From the NCBI GenBank assembly GCA_009926135.1, contig RFPL01000001.1, forward strand, positions 186,001 to 250,000: a DNA stretch of 64,000 nt. Reading direction: 5' to 3'. The DNA comes from Sphingomonadaceae bacterium (GTDB lineage Bacteria; Pseudomonadota; Alphaproteobacteria; Sphingomonadales; Sphingomonadaceae). The notes under the pieces are model-generated. The model was not told where the DNA came from and searched no databases. It worked only from the letters and a program-made list of their open reading frames with translations. This document shows, in pieces, positions 44,092 through 54,137 of the stretch. Positions within the stretch are counted from its first letter, which is position 1. Every line of letters begins with the position of its first letter. The position numbers and the translations under genes were made by a program.

Positions 44092-44589
44092 ATGGTGAAG
44101 TTCACGATCAACGGGCAGCCCGCGTCGGTAGAGGCCGATCCGGCCATGCCGATCTTGTGGGTGGTGCGCGAGCAGCTGGGGCTTACGGGTACCAAGTTTG
44201 GCTGCGGCATGGCGCTGTGTGGGGCTTGCACAGTCCACCTTGACGGGCAGCCGGTGCGCAGCTGTTCTACCCCGATTGCCGAAGCCGAGGGCAAGGCGAT
44301 CACCACGATCGAAGGCGTTGCCGGACCGGAGGGCGAACTCAGCAAGGTCCAGCAAGCCTGGATCAGCGAACAGGTGCCGCAGTGCGGCTATTGCCAATCG
44401 GGCCAGATCATGGCGGCGACCGCGCTGCTGCGTGACAATCCCAGCCCTAGCGATGCCGATATCGATGCGGCTATGGCCGGCAACATCTGCCGCTGCGGGA
44501 CCTATGTCCGCATTCGCCGCGCGATCAAGGTGGCGGCCGGGCTTGAACCGGCCAAGGGCGCAGCCCAGACCGGGGAGCAGGCGGCATGA
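44092..44589 (+). CDS. [2Fe-2S] subunit of a molybdenum hydroxylase (IorA-like)
   Basis: 165-aa small subunit. The plant-type [2Fe-2S] cluster uses [16 protein letters not shown] plus a later Cys; the second cluster uses [13 protein letters not shown] and [12 protein letters not shown]. It resembles isoquinoline 1-oxidoreductase alpha subunit and related aldehyde oxidases. It passes electrons from the molybdopterin subunit. The ATGA overlap with the next gene ties their expression. Confidence 0.93.
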   Translation: MVKFTINGQPASVEADPAMPILWVVREQLGLTGTKFGCGMALCGACTVHLDGQPVRSCSTPIAEAEGKAITTIEGVAGPEGELSKVQQAWISEQVPQCGYCQSGQIMAATALLRDNPSPSDADIDAAMAGNICRCGTYVRIRRAIKVAAGLEPAKGAAQTGEQAA

Positions 44590-46832
44590 ACGACATGAGC
44601 AAGCTCCCGCGCAGCCGCGCCGCCAAGTGGACCCGTCGCGGCTTTATTGGCGCTGGCGTCCTGGCTGGCGGCGCGCTGCTGATCGGCGTCGGCGTTCGCC
44701 CTGGCAATCCGGTGGGCGAGCTGGGCCCCAAGGTCGCGAGCGGCGAGGGCGAACAGCTGATCAATAGCTGGCTCAAGATCGATGCCGACAATGTTGTCAC
44801 CGCGATCGTCCCGCATTGCGAGATGGGCCAGGGCGCGCATTCGGTGCTGGCGCAGATGCTGGCTGACGAGCTTGATGCCGACTGGTCGCTGGTCAAGGTG
44901 ATGCAGGCGCCGACCGATGGCAGCTATGTGGTCACTGACACGATCCGGATGTTCGTTGCAGCGGGCACGACGGATGCGCCGGACTGGCTGGAGCCGACCT
45001 GGAATGGCCTGTTCACCAAGATCGGCCGACTGGCTGATGGCCTGATCACCGGAGGCAGCTCCTCGATCCGCACCACCGGCCAGCATACCATGCGCATTGC
45101 CGGGGCAGCAGCCCGCCAGATGCTGGTGGGTGCAGCAGCCAAGGAGTGGGGCGTTCCCGCGAGCGAGATCGTGACCGCCAACAGCATGCTCAGCCACAAG
45201 GCTTCGGGCAAGTCGGCCCCCTATGCCCAGTTCGCCGCCGCTGCGGCCGAACAGGACATGCCGCAGACGCCCAAGCTGAAGGCGCCGGGGGACTATCGTC
45301 TGATGGGGACCGATGCCCCGCGCACCGATATCCCGGCAAAGGTCAATGGCACTGCCCAGTTCGGGATCGATACCAAGATCTCCGGCCAGACCATGACCTA
45401 TGCGGCTGTGCGCCGCGTGCCGGTGCCAGGCACCAGGGTGGCAAAGATGGACGCCAGCGCGGCCAAGGCCATGCCGGGCGTGCTGCAGATCCTCAACTTG
45501 GGGGATTTCATCGCCGTCGTCGCCGACAGTTACTGGCAGGCGCAGCAGGCGCTGAACGGGATCACGGCCGAATACACGGCGGCCGAAAGCAAGATCCGCT
45601 CAAGCACCGATCAGTCCGCCGCCTTTGCCGCCGCGCTCGACAAGGCCGGGGATGTCGGCGGCGAGGAAGTGATCGGCAAGGGCAAAGTGGCCGAGGCAAT
45701 GCAGGTCGCAGCCAAGAAATTGAGCGCCGAATACCAGGCGCCCTACCTGGCCCACGCGCCGCTCGAACCGATGAATGCGACCGTATGGGTCCGCGATGGC
45801 AAGTGCGAGATCTGGACCGGCACCCAGGTGCCGCTGTTCGCGCGCAGCGCGGCGGCCAAGGCGCTGGGCCTGTCGAAAGACGACGTGACCGTGCATCACC
45901 CGATCATGGGCGGCGGCTTCGGGCGGCGGCTGGAGACCGATTACGTGATCCAGGCAGTGCGGATCGGCCAGGCCACTGGCTATCCCGTGAAGATGATCTG
46001 GTCGCGCGAAGAGGATACCCAGAAGGGTCTGTTCCGTCCCGCCGACATGAGCCGGTTCAGCGGCGGGCTAGACGCCAAGGGCAGGCTGGTTGCCTACAAT
46101 AACGTCTTCACCCAGCGGCACGATCCGCAGGAGGCGTGCGACTGCGCGTTCTATGACATCCCCCACAAGTCGATCCGCGTCGCCGAGGCCGAGCTACACC
46201 TGCCCTTCGCCGCCTTCCGTTCGGTCGATCACAGCCAGCAGGCCTTCTTCATTGAGAGCTTCATCGACGAGGCAGCTCATGCTGCCGGCCGCGATCCGCT
46301 GGAGTTCCGCCTCGCAATGTTGGGTGGATCGCCGCGTCACAAGGCAGTGCTCGAAAAGGCTGCCGCCATGGCGAACTGGGGCGCCAAACCGGCCGCCGGG
46401 CGCGGACGCGGGATTGCGCTGACTGAATCCTTCGGCAGCATTGTCGCCGAAGTGGTCGAGGTCGACATGACCTCGGGCAAGCCGCGTGTTACCAACGTCT
46501 GGTGTGCCGCCGACCCGGGCTTCGCGATGAACCCCGATGGCTTCCGCAATCAGATGGAGGGCGGAATCGTCTTCGGGCTGACCGCCGCGCTTCATGGCGA
46601 AATCTCGCTGAAAGACGGGGCGGTCGAGCAGAGCAACTTCCACGATTACCAGCTGATGCGGATGAACGAATGCCCTGCGATCGCGGTCGAGATCATCAAC
46701 GGCAATCACGAAAAGCTGGGCGGGGCGGGCGAACCGGGCCTGCCGCCTGCTGCCCCGGCCCTGGCCAATGCGATCTTCGCCGCCAATGGCAAGCGCATCC
46801 GCGCCCTGCCGATCGCCAAGCAGTTCGCGTGA
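44586..46832 (+). CDS. Molybdopterin-binding subunit of a molybdenum hydroxylase (IorB-like)
   Basis: 748-aa catalytic subunit with a twin-arginine-type N-terminus ([18 protein letters not shown]), implying periplasmic export. Mo-hydroxylase motifs: [35 protein letters not shown], and the catalytic Glu in [15 protein letters not shown]. The family hydroxylates N-heterocycles or aldehydes using water. The neighbouring c-type cytochrome is a plausible electron acceptor, and XdhC/MobA-like proteins are maturation factors. The substrate is not known. Confidence 0.94.
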   Translation: MNDMSKLPRSRAAKWTRRGFIGAGVLAGGALLIGVGVRPGNPVGELGPKVASGEGEQLINSWLKIDADNVVTAIVPHCEMGQGAHSVLAQMLADELDADWSLVKVMQAPTDGSYVVTDTIRMFVAAGTTDAPDWLEPTWNGLFTKIGRLADGLITGGSSSIRTTGQHTMRIAGAAARQMLVGAAAKEWGVPASEIVTANSMLSHKASGKSAPYAQFAAAAAEQDMPQTPKLKAPGDYRLMGTDAPRTDIPAKVNGTAQFGIDTKISGQTMTYAAVRRVPVPGTRVAKMDASAAKAMPGVLQILNLGDFIAVVADSYWQAQQALNGITAEYTAAESKIRSSTDQSAAFAAALDKAGDVGGEEVIGKGKVAEAMQVAAKKLSAEYQAPYLAHAPLEPMNATVWVRDGKCEIWTGTQVPLFARSAAAKALGLSKDDVTVHHPIMGGGFGRRLETDYVIQAVRIGQATGYPVKMIWSREEDTQKGLFRPADMSRFSGGLDAKGRLVAYNNVFTQRHDPQEACDCAFYDIPHKSIRVAEAELHLPFAAFRSVDHSQQAFFIESFIDEAAHAAGRDPLEFRLAMLGGSPRHKAVLEKAAAMANWGAKPAAGRGRGIALTESFGSIVAEVVEVDMTSGKPRVTNVWCAADPGFAMNPDGFRNQMEGGIVFGLTAALHGEISLKDGAVEQSNFHDYQLMRMNECPAIAVEIINGNHEKLGGAGEPGLPPAAPALANAIFAANGKRIRALPIAKQFA

Positions 46833-46843
46833 GGAGAAGCACG

Positions 46844-47290
46844 ATGCGCCGTTCCGTCCTGCTGGCCCTTGCCACCCTTGCCCTGTCCGCCTGCGGTTCC
46901 AAGGCCGAGGATCCGGTTGAACAGATCGTGGTCCGCAAGCCGGGAGAATCCGCCGCCGCAGCCAGCACCCCGGTCGCGGATGATCTGCTCGCCAAGGGTA
47001 AGGCCGCCTTTGCTGCCTGTTCTTCGTGCCATGCGGTGGTGCCGGGTGCGGCTGCGGGCATTGGCCCCAACCTGCACGGCGTAGTCGGCCGCAAGGCCGG
47101 TTCGCTGGCCGGCTTTGCCTACTCGGAAGCCATGACCAAATCCGGGATCACCTGGAGCGAGGCAGAGCTGAATGCCTTCCTCGCGAATCCGGCGGGCAAG
47201 GTGCCGGGGACGGCGATGGCCGCCGGCCGCGTTGCCGATGCAGAGCGTCGCACCGCTGTGGTTGCCTATCTCGCCAGCCTGAAGAACTGA
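46844..47290 (+). CDS. Lipoprotein-type cytochrome c
   Basis: 148-aa class I cytochrome c. It has a signal peptide with a lipobox (TLALSACGSK), one haem site (AACSSCHAV, CxxCH), and a likely distal Met in GTAMAAGRVAD. NLHGVVGRKAG and FLANPAGKVPG are typical of mitochondrial-like cytochromes c. Start ATG at 46844 is preceded by GAGGAG. It is placed directly after the molybdenum hydroxylase and should carry electrons from it to the respiratory chain. Confidence 0.92.
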   Translation: MRRSVLLALATLALSACGSKAEDPVEQIVVRKPGESAAAASTPVADDLLAKGKAAFAACSSCHAVVPGAAAGIGPNLHGVVGRKAGSLAGFAYSEAMTKSGITWSEAELNAFLANPAGKVPGTAMAAGRVADAERRTAVVAYLASLKN

Positions 47291-47303
47291 GCCGCATCAG
47301 CCA

Positions 47304-48248
47304 ATGGACCAGCGCCGGATCTTCCGGTTCCTGACCGACCGGATCGGTGCGGGTCAGGCCTGCGTGCTGGTGACCGTGCTGGCGGTCGAGGGCAGCGCCA
47401 TGCGAGGGCCCGGCACGCACATGGCCGTGGCCGAAGATGGCAGCTTCGTCGGTTCGCTCTCGGGCGGCTGCATCGAGAACGCCGTGGTTGCGGAGGCCTG
47501 CGCCGCCCTGGCCGCTGGCGCGGCGCGCATTGTCCGCTTCGGTGCGGGATCGCCTTACCTCGACATTCGCCTTCCTTGCGGCGGCGGGCTTGATATCCAT
47601 TTCCAGCCACTGGCCGATGCCAGTTTGGCGCAGGCTTGCCTTGCTGCCGGGGAAGCGCGGCGGCCTTTCTCCGTCGCGATTGGTCCGGACGCGGTTTCGT
47701 TCGTCAAGGGCTGGCACCCGGAGGCCTTTGATCCGCTCTCTGGCACGGCCCGCTTCGGCCACTGGCCCGCGCTGCGGCTGGTGCTGATCGGTCACGGTGA
47801 AGGACCCTGCGCGCTGGCGCAACTGGCGCTGACCATGGAGCTTGAGGTTGCGGCACTGACTCCGGACGAGCGCGCGCTGGCCCGTCTCACGCAACTGGGC
47901 GTGGCGGCGATGAAGCTGGAACGGACTACCGATACGGCGCTGCTGCACAGCGATCCATGGACCGCTATTGCGTTCCTGTTCCACGACCACGACTGGGAGC
48001 TGGCGCTGCTGCGGCGGGCTCTGGCGTTGCCGCATTTCTACCTGGGTGCGATGGGCGGCAGGCGGGCCCATGCGGCGCGGATCGAGGCCTTGCGGGCAGC
48101 AGGGGTTCAAGCCGCGCGGCTCGACAGGATCCACGCCCCGATCGGCCTGTTCCATTCCTCGCGCGATCCGGAAACACTGGCGCTGTCCGCTCTGGCAGAG
48201 ATCGTCCGGGCTTACCAGGCGACCGATTTCGAGGCCGCGCTTGGCTGA
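47304..48248 (+). CDS. XdhC/CoxI-family molybdenum-enzyme maturation factor
   Basis: 314-aa XdhC-like protein. The XdhC_CoxI domain has VLAVEGSAMRGPGTHMAV and GSLSGGCIENAVVAEA; the C-terminal Rossmann domain has LVLIGHGEGPCALAQLAL and FYLGAMGGRRAHAARIEAL. XdhC proteins bind and insert (often sulfurated) molybdenum cofactor into xanthine dehydrogenase family enzymes. It should serve the upstream IorAB-like enzyme. It overlaps the following gene by 8 nt. Confidence 0.92.
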   Translation: MDQRRIFRFLTDRIGAGQACVLVTVLAVEGSAMRGPGTHMAVAEDGSFVGSLSGGCIENAVVAEACAALAAGAARIVRFGAGSPYLDIRLPCGGGLDIHFQPLADASLAQACLAAGEARRPFSVAIGPDAVSFVKGWHPEAFDPLSGTARFGHWPALRLVLIGHGEGPCALAQLALTMELEVAALTPDERALARLTQLGVAAMKLERTTDTALLHSDPWTAIAFLFHDHDWELALLRRALALPHFYLGAMGGRRAHAARIEALRAAGVQAARLDRIHAPIGLFHSSRDPETLALSALAEIVRAYQATDFEAALG

Positions 48249-48828
48249 CCTGCGGATCGCCGCCGCCGTCCTCGCCGCCGGCCAGTCGCGGCGGTTCGGC
48301 GCGGATGACAAGCTGGCCGCCTCCTTCAACGGGCTGCGGCTGGGAGAGCTGGTTCCGGCAACTCTGGCCGGACTGGGGTTTGCCGAGCGATGGGTGATCA
48401 CCCGCCGCGATGACCACCCCTGCGCACCGGGCTGGCGTAAGGCGGGGTTTGCGGTGGCGATCAATGAGCGGGCAGCTGAGGGCATGGGGCAATCGCTGGC
48501 CCTGGCGGCCCGGCTGGCGCGGGCCGCTGGGGCAGATGCCCTACTGGTAGCCCTGGCCGACATGCCAATCGTCCCGGCCAATCACTTTGCCGCGCTGCTG
48601 GCGCGGGCCGCGTCGGCCGGTCCTCAGGCAATTCTCGCCTCGCAGGCTGGCAGCCACCGCTCGCCCCCGGCGCTGTTCGGGCGCGATCAATTCGGGGAGC
48701 TGGCCGAGGCTGCGGGGGACCATGGTGCCCGCCACCTGCTGGCCCGGGCTGAACCGGTGGACTGCCCGCCCGACTGGCTGAGCGACATCGACGAACCCGC
48801 CGACCTCGCCCGCCTCGCCCCGCGTTAA
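48241..48828 (+). CDS. MobA/MocA-like nucleotidyltransferase
   Basis: 195-aa NTP-transferase of the MobA/MocA family, which attaches CMP or GMP to molybdopterin. Motifs: AAVLAAGQSRRFGADDKLAA (nucleotide-binding LAAGxSxRxG), GMGQSLALAAR, LVALADMPIVPANHF (metal-binding Asp) and SHRSPPALFGRDQF. No ATG lies near the N-terminus; TTG at 48241 overlapping the xdhC stop is the best start. Its linkage to XdhC and a Mo hydroxylase supports cofactor maturation. Confidence 0.87.
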   Translation: MADLRIAAAVLAAGQSRRFGADDKLAASFNGLRLGELVPATLAGLGFAERWVITRRDDHPCAPGWRKAGFAVAINERAAEGMGQSLALAARLARAAGADALLVALADMPIVPANHFAALLARAASAGPQAILASQAGSHRSPPALFGRDQFGELAEAAGDHGARHLLARAEPVDCPPDWLSDIDEPADLARLAPR

Positions 48829-49325
48829 GAGGCCGGCAGTTCGCCCGCGGCCGGCGCAGGGGACGGGGTTGCCGCCTTGGCGCCTGCGTTCTCGATCCGG
48901 CGGAAGGTATATTGATACATGCCGGGATCATTGACGATCAGTTCGGCCTTGGAAGTGCCGAGCGTCCCGCTTTTGATTACCTGGACGATCTTGATCCCCA
49001 GTTCGCTGCCGCTGTCGCGGGGGAGGACCAAGGCGTAGAACTTAAGGTCCTTGTCGGTATTTGAGCCCTTGTCGCCGGTCGTGCCGCGGCGGCCGCTGAT
49101 CTGGCCGGTGGCGCGGTCGATCACGTCGAGTCTGTAGCCCGCGTCCTTGAACACCGCGATCGTGCGATCGAAGGTCTCCTCGATCGGCATGGCAAAGCCA
49201 TGGCGCTGGTAATTGTTGTCGAGGCTGAAAATAGAGCGATCGGGCTGGAGCGCGGTGCCGCCGGCACAGGCGGTCAGCAGCATGGCTGGAGCGAGGGTCG
49301 CCCCCAGGCGCAAGATGCGCAGCAT
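48825..49325 (-). CDS. Putative outer-membrane lipoprotein of unknown function
   Basis: 166-aa protein with a lipoprotein signal (LAPAMLLTACAGG, lipobox Cys). The mature part has IEETFDRTIAVFKDAGYRLDV and DLKFYALVLPRDSGSELGIK, an alpha/beta pattern loosely like BamC repeats, but I cannot assign it. The C-terminus is Ala/Pro-rich and probably disordered. Start ATG at 49325 with AGAACAG upstream. It converges on the mocA-like gene with a 4-nt overlap. Confidence 0.75.
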   Translation of the reverse strand: MLRILRLGATLAPAMLLTACAGGTALQPDRSIFSLDNNYQRHGFAMPIEETFDRTIAVFKDAGYRLDVIDRATGQISGRRGTTGDKGSNTDKDLKFYALVLPRDSGSELGIKIVQVIKSGTLGTSKAELIVNDPGMYQYTFRRIENAGAKAATPSPAPAAGELPAS

Positions 49326-49510
49326 TTCTGTTCTCCCTTGCCCAAACTGGGGGCGCATTTGAACAGACCCGCACTCACGCTCCTAGCAGCGACGAATCGC
49401 TTTGCAAATGCCCTTCGTCCGACCTGCCGATTGTGCGCCTTGTGACGTTCAGGGAATCTTGTTAGCGGCCGTGGGGTAGCGCAGGCAATTTCCATTCGGG
49501 CGGGGACGAG

Positions 49511-50740
49511 ATGCAGCACTTTGATGTCGTGATTGTCGGAGGCGGGCACGGCGGGGCCCAAGCGGCGATTGCGCTGCGCACGCAAGGTTTCTCTGGCTCG
49601 ATTGCCATCGTCGGGCGCGAAGACGAGCCGCCCTATGAGCGGCCGCCGCTGTCGAAGGAGTACCTCGCCCAGGAAAAGCCGTTTGAACGGCTCTATCTGC
49701 GCCCGCGCGAATACTGGGCGGACAAGCAGGTTGAACTACTCCTCGGCCGCGAGGTCACGGCGGTCGATCCGGCAGCGCGGCAACTGACCTGCGCCGATGG
49801 CTCGGCCCTGACATATGGCGAACTGATCTGGGCAGCTGGCGGCGATCCGCGCCAGCTCTCCTGCCCCGGAAGCGACTTGGCGGGCATTCACTATGTCCGC
49901 ACGCGCGCCGATGTCGATGCGCTGATGGCGGAACTGCCGCAAGTGACCCGCGCGGTGGTGATCGGCGGCGGCTACATCGGGCTGGAAGCCGCAGCCGTGC
50001 TTTCCAAGCTGGGCAAGCAGGTGACCCTGCTTGAAGCCCTGCCGCGCGTCCTGGCCCGCGTCGCGGGCGAGGACTTGTCCCGTTTCTACGAAGCCGAGCA
50101 CCGCGCCCACGGCGTTGACCTGCGCACCGGCATGGCGGTGGAAGGGATCGAGGGCGAAGGCCGGGTTTCTGGCGTGAAGCTGGCTGACGGCTCGGTGATC
50201 CCGGCGGACGTGGTGATTGTCGGCATCGGGATCATCCCGTCGATCGGCGTGCTGCTGACAGCGGGCGCAGTGGGGGGCAACGGGGTTGATATCGACGCCC
50301 AGTGCCGCACCAGTCTGCCGCACGTCTTCGCCATCGGAGATTGTGCCGCCCATGCTAACGGCTTTGCCGATGGCGCGGTGATCCGCCTCGAATCCGTCCA
50401 GAATGCCAATGACATGGCAACCGTGGCCGCCAAGATCATCACCGGTCAGGAGGCCAGCTATGGCGCGACCCCGTGGTTCTGGTCGAACCAGTATGATCTC
50501 AAGCTGCAGACGGTTGGCCTCTCGACCGGGCACGACGCCACCGTGCTGCGCGGCGATCCCGACACGCGCAGCTTCAGCGTGATTTACCTCAAGGGCGGAA
50601 AAGTCATCGCGCTCGACAGCGTCAATTGCGCGAAGGACTTTGCCCAGGGGCGCAAGCTCGTCGAACAGCGCGTCGCGGCTGACGCCGCGGCGCTGGCCGA
50701 CACGGCAATACCGCTCAAGGACCTCATTCCTGCCAGTTGA
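49511..50740 (+). CDS. Rhodocoxin/ferredoxin reductase-like FAD oxidoreductase
   Basis: 409-aa flavoprotein. FAD motif [19 protein letters not shown], then [15 protein letters not shown], the NAD-binding motif [21 protein letters not shown] and the second FAD motif [13 protein letters not shown]. The family transfers electrons from NADH to a [2Fe-2S] ferredoxin that feeds a cytochrome P450 or Rieske oxygenase. No ferredoxin or P450 gene is adjacent. Upstream is a 185-bp intergenic stretch, divergent from the lipoprotein gene, with no recognisable element. Confidence 0.92.
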   Translation: MQHFDVVIVGGGHGGAQAAIALRTQGFSGSIAIVGREDEPPYERPPLSKEYLAQEKPFERLYLRPREYWADKQVELLLGREVTAVDPAARQLTCADGSALTYGELIWAAGGDPRQLSCPGSDLAGIHYVRTRADVDALMAELPQVTRAVVIGGGYIGLEAAAVLSKLGKQVTLLEALPRVLARVAGEDLSRFYEAEHRAHGVDLRTGMAVEGIEGEGRVSGVKLADGSVIPADVVIVGIGIIPSIGVLLTAGAVGGNGVDIDAQCRTSLPHVFAIGDCAAHANGFADGAVIRLESVQNANDMATVAAKIITGQEASYGATPWFWSNQYDLKLQTVGLSTGHDATVLRGDPDTRSFSVIYLKGGKVIALDSVNCAKDFAQGRKLVEQRVAADAAALADTAIPLKDLIPAS

Positions 50741-50799
50741 TTTTCGCGGCCTTGTCCGTAGGGGATTAACCGAACGATTAAGAACGCGGAGTCGGCGCT

Positions 50800-51714
50800 A
50801 TGGGAATGCTTGAAGGCAAGGTTGTCGCGGTAACCGGCGCGGGCCGCGGCGTGGGGCGCGAGATCGCGCTGCTCTGTGCGCAGCATGGCGCGGCGGTGGT
50901 GGTCAATGACCCGGGCGTCGGCGGCGGCGGCGAAGGCGGGGATCAAGGCCCGGCCGAGGAAACCGTGGGCGACATCATCGCGGCGGGCGGCAAGGCTTAT
51001 GCCAACCTGGCTTCGGTGGCCGATCCAGCAGGGGCGGTCTCGATCATCGAGGATGCGGTCCAGCGCTTCGGGCGGATCGATGCCGTGGTCAACAATGCCG
51101 GGATCCTGCGCGACACCATCTGGCACAAGATGAGCCACGAGGACTGGCGCGCAGTGATCGACGTCCACCTCAACGGCACGTTCAACGTCAGCAAGGCGGC
51201 AACGCCCTATTTCCGCGAGCAGCAATCGGGCAGCTTCATCCACTTCACCAGCACCTCCGGCCTGATCGGCAATGTGGGCCAGGCAAACTATTCGGCGGCC
51301 AAGCTGGGGATCGTCGGCCTGTCGCAGTCGATCGCGCTCGACATGGCGCGCGCCGGCGTGCGCTCCAACTGCATCGCGCCCTTCGCCTGGAGCCGGATGA
51401 CCGCCTCGATCCCGGCCGAAACGCCCGAGCAGCAGCAGCGGGTCGAGCGTTTGAAGACGATGAGCGCCGACAAGATCGCGCCGCTGGTGGTCTACCTCGC
51501 CTCGGACGCCAGCCAGGAGGTCACCAACCAGATCTTCTCGGTCCGCAAGAACGAGATCGTGCTCTACAACAAGCCGCGCCCGATTCGTTCGATGACCAAA
51601 GTCGAAGGCTGGACGCCGGAAAGCATCGCCGACGAACTGATCCCGGCTTTCAAGCCCAGCTTCGCCCGCGCCGACGAAGTTTCGGCTCACGTCTTCCCCT
51701 ACGATCCCATTTGA
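50800..51714 (+). CDS. SDR of the 3-hydroxyacyl-CoA dehydrogenase (HSD17B4-like) type
   Basis: 304-aa SDR. Cofactor motif VVAVTGAGRGVGREIALL followed by VVVNDPGVGGGGEGG, an insertion typical of peroxisomal multifunctional enzyme type 2 dehydrogenases. Active site: NNAGILRDTIWHKM, HFTSTSGLIGNVGQ (Ser) and YSAAKLGIVGLSQ (YxxxK). It should oxidise a (3R)-hydroxyacyl-CoA with NAD+. It is the first gene of a seven-gene acyl-CoA operon with 3- to 11-bp gaps or overlaps. Confidence 0.92.
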   Translation: MGMLEGKVVAVTGAGRGVGREIALLCAQHGAAVVVNDPGVGGGGEGGDQGPAEETVGDIIAAGGKAYANLASVADPAGAVSIIEDAVQRFGRIDAVVNNAGILRDTIWHKMSHEDWRAVIDVHLNGTFNVSKAATPYFREQQSGSFIHFTSTSGLIGNVGQANYSAAKLGIVGLSQSIALDMARAGVRSNCIAPFAWSRMTASIPAETPEQQQRVERLKTMSADKIAPLVVYLASDASQEVTNQIFSVRKNEIVLYNKPRPIRSMTKVEGWTPESIADELIPAFKPSFARADEVSAHVFPYDPI

Positions 51715-51725
51715 GGAACCCGGCA

Positions 51726-52901
51726 ATGAACCCCGGCATGGACCCCGAAATCTTCGACCAGTTCATCGAACAGCTGCGCCGCTATGTCCGCGAGCGACTG
51801 ATCCCGGCGGAAGAGGACGTAATCGCCCAGGATCGCATCCCGGACGATATCCTGGCCGAGATGCGCGAAATGGGGCTGTTCGGGATCACCATCCCCGAAG
51901 AGTTCGGCGGCGCCGGCATGAACATCAGCCAGTATATCGAGACTGTGAAGCAGCTGAGCTATGCCTCACCGGCTTACCGCTCGACCATCTCGATCAATAT
52001 CGGGATGACCGGTAGTGCGATCAAGAACTTCGGCACGCCCGAGCAGAAGGCCGAATGGCTGCCGCGCATCGCCAGCGGGGAAATCGCCTGCTTCGGCCTG
52101 ACCGAGCCGGGTTCGGGATCGGACAGCGCGGCGATGCAGACCAGTGCCGTTCGCGATGGCAATGGCTACAAACTGAATGGCACCAAGCGCTACATCACCA
52201 ACAGCCCTTCAGCGAAGATTGGCCTGATCATGGCGCGCACATCGAAAGAGGCGCTGCCCAAGAACGCCCACGTTTCGTGCTTCATCGTCGACATGACCGC
52301 GCCTGGGATCACCATCGGCAAGCCTGACAAGAAGATGGGTCAGTCGGGCGCGCACATTGCCGACGTGATCATGGAAGACGTTCACATCCCCGGCTCGGCG
52401 CTGGTCGGCGGGGAGGAAGGGCGCGGTTTCCAGATCGCGATGCAGAGCCTGGACAACGGCCGGCTCTCGGTCGCGGGGATGAGCGTGGGCATGGGCCGCC
52501 GCGCGCTCGACACAGCGATCCGCTACGCCACCGAACGCAAGGCGTTTGGCGAGGCGATCGCCAACTTCCAGCTCATTCAGGCCATGCTGGCTGACAGCGA
52601 AGCAGAACTTTACGCTGCCGAATGCATGATCGCTGACGCCTGCGCCCGCGCCGACCGAGGTGAGAACATCCAGCGCAAGGCCGCGGCTGCCAAGCTGTTC
52701 GCTTCGGAAACCTGTGGCCGCGTGGCCGATCGCTGCGTCCAGGTCTATGGCGGGGCCGGCTACCTCGCCGAATATCCAGCCGAGCGGTTCTTCCGCGATG
52801 CCCGCATCCTGCGGATCTACGAGGGCACCAGCCAGATCATGCAGCTGCAGATCGCCAAGCACCTGCTGCGCGAGTTCGCCAGCGAAGGGTCGGTCTGGTA
52901 A
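51726..52901 (+). CDS. Acyl-CoA dehydrogenase
   Basis: 391-aa FAD enzyme. Typical motifs are FGLTEPGSGSDSAAMQTSA and VYGGAGYLAEYPAERFFRDA (in part). The catalytic Glu is in RIYEGTSQIMQ, the medium/short-chain position. Start ATG at 51726 (MNPGMDPEIFDQF) is 11 bp after the SDR gene. It introduces a 2,3-double bond into an acyl-CoA. The substrate range cannot be deduced. It lies between the SDR and a CaiB-type CoA-transferase. Confidence 0.92.
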   Translation: MNPGMDPEIFDQFIEQLRRYVRERLIPAEEDVIAQDRIPDDILAEMREMGLFGITIPEEFGGAGMNISQYIETVKQLSYASPAYRSTISINIGMTGSAIKNFGTPEQKAEWLPRIASGEIACFGLTEPGSGSDSAAMQTSAVRDGNGYKLNGTKRYITNSPSAKIGLIMARTSKEALPKNAHVSCFIVDMTAPGITIGKPDKKMGQSGAHIADVIMEDVHIPGSALVGGEEGRGFQIAMQSLDNGRLSVAGMSVGMGRRALDTAIRYATERKAFGEAIANFQLIQAMLADSEAELYAAECMIADACARADRGENIQRKAAAAKLFASETCGRVADRCVQVYGGAGYLAEYPAERFFRDARILRIYEGTSQIMQLQIAKHLLREFASEGSVW

Positions 52902-52904
52902 GCC

Positions 52905-54137
52905 ATGTACAACCTGCTGACCGGCCTTTCGATCGTCGAGGTTTCGTCCTTCGTCGCCTCGCCCACGGCAGGGCTCTATTGCGCCCAGATGGGGGCCGAG
53001 GTGATCCGCATCGACGACCGGCGCGGCGGGCTCGATTACAAGCGTTACATGATGACCGCCGAGGGCCGCTCGCTTTCGTGGGAGAACCTCAACCGCGCGA
53101 AGAAGAGCGTCGCGCTCGACCTGCAGTCAGCCGAGGGCCGCGAACTGGCGGTGGAACTGACTCGCGCGACCGGGCAGCTCATTACCAACCTGCCGCAGGA
53201 AAGCTTCATGGCGCATGACAAGATTGCGGCTGGGCGGCCCGATCTGGTCTCGGTGCGGATCATGGGCTGGCATGATGGGCGCCAGGCGATGGACTTCACC
53301 GTCAACGCTGCCTCGGGCTATCCGCTGATGACCGGGCCGGAAGAGTGGGATGCGGAGAGTGCCCCGCCGGTCAACCAGATCCTGCCCGCCTGGGACTTCA
53401 TCACCGGCGCCTATTGCGCCTTTGCGCTGATGGCCGGGCTGCGCCACCGCGATGCCACCGGCGAGGGCAGCGAGCTGCGCGTGCCGCTGGGCGATGTCGC
53501 GATCGGCACGGCTTTCAATGCCGGGGCGGCGGCCGAAATGCTTTATCGCGGCGGCGACCGCGAACGGATCGGCAATGCGATCTGGGGTGCCTTTGGCCGC
53601 GACTTCCGCAGCCGCGATGGCATCCGCTTCATGATTGCAGCGCTCACGCCCAAGCAGTGGAAGGCCACGGTCGAGGCCTTTGGCCTGGCCGATGCCGTGG
53701 CCGCGCTCGAGGCCGAACTGGGCGTCAGCTTCCTGGCCAGCGATCACTGGCGCTTCGTTCATCGCCACCGCCTGTTCGACCTGTTCCAGCAGGCGGCGGA
53801 CCGGTTCGATTACGCTGATCTGGCTGAGCGCCTGACCAAGGCCGGGGCTACCTTTGAGCACTATCGCACCATGCACCAAATGGCCCGCGACCCGGAGCTC
53901 GTCACCAACAACCCGCTGTTCGGCCCCTCGCCAGCCAACCCCAGCGGCTTTGAATATCCCGCGCCGCGCAGCTTTGCGAATATCCCCGACCGCGAGGCGG
54001 GCGAACCGCAGGCTGCGCCGTACCTCGGCGAGCACAGCGAGGAAGTCCTGGCCGAGCGGCTGGGGCTTTCCTCGGGCCAGATTGCCACGCTGATCGATCG
54101 CGGCGTGGTTGCCACTTCAGATAAGGACAGGACATGA
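52905..54137 (+). CDS. CaiB/BaiF-family CoA-transferase
   Basis: 410-aa class III CoA-transferase: LTGLSIVEVSSFVASPTAGL, GAEVIRIDDRRGGLDYKRYM and WENLNRAKKSVALDLQS are the typical N-terminal block. The family moves CoA between carboxylic acids by an Asp-bound anhydride; mesaconyl-CoA C1-C4 transferase (Mct) is one member. In this operon it may activate the substrate or shift CoA within it. It overlaps the thiolase start as ATGA. Confidence 0.92.
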   Translation: MYNLLTGLSIVEVSSFVASPTAGLYCAQMGAEVIRIDDRRGGLDYKRYMMTAEGRSLSWENLNRAKKSVALDLQSAEGRELAVELTRATGQLITNLPQESFMAHDKIAAGRPDLVSVRIMGWHDGRQAMDFTVNAASGYPLMTGPEEWDAESAPPVNQILPAWDFITGAYCAFALMAGLRHRDATGEGSELRVPLGDVAIGTAFNAGAAAEMLYRGGDRERIGNAIWGAFGRDFRSRDGIRFMIAALTPKQWKATVEAFGLADAVAALEAELGVSFLASDHWRFVHRHRLFDLFQQAADRFDYADLAERLTKAGATFEHYRTMHQMARDPELVTNNPLFGPSPANPSGFEYPAPRSFANIPDREAGEPQAAPYLGEHSEEVLAERLGLSSGQIATLIDRGVVATSDKDRT

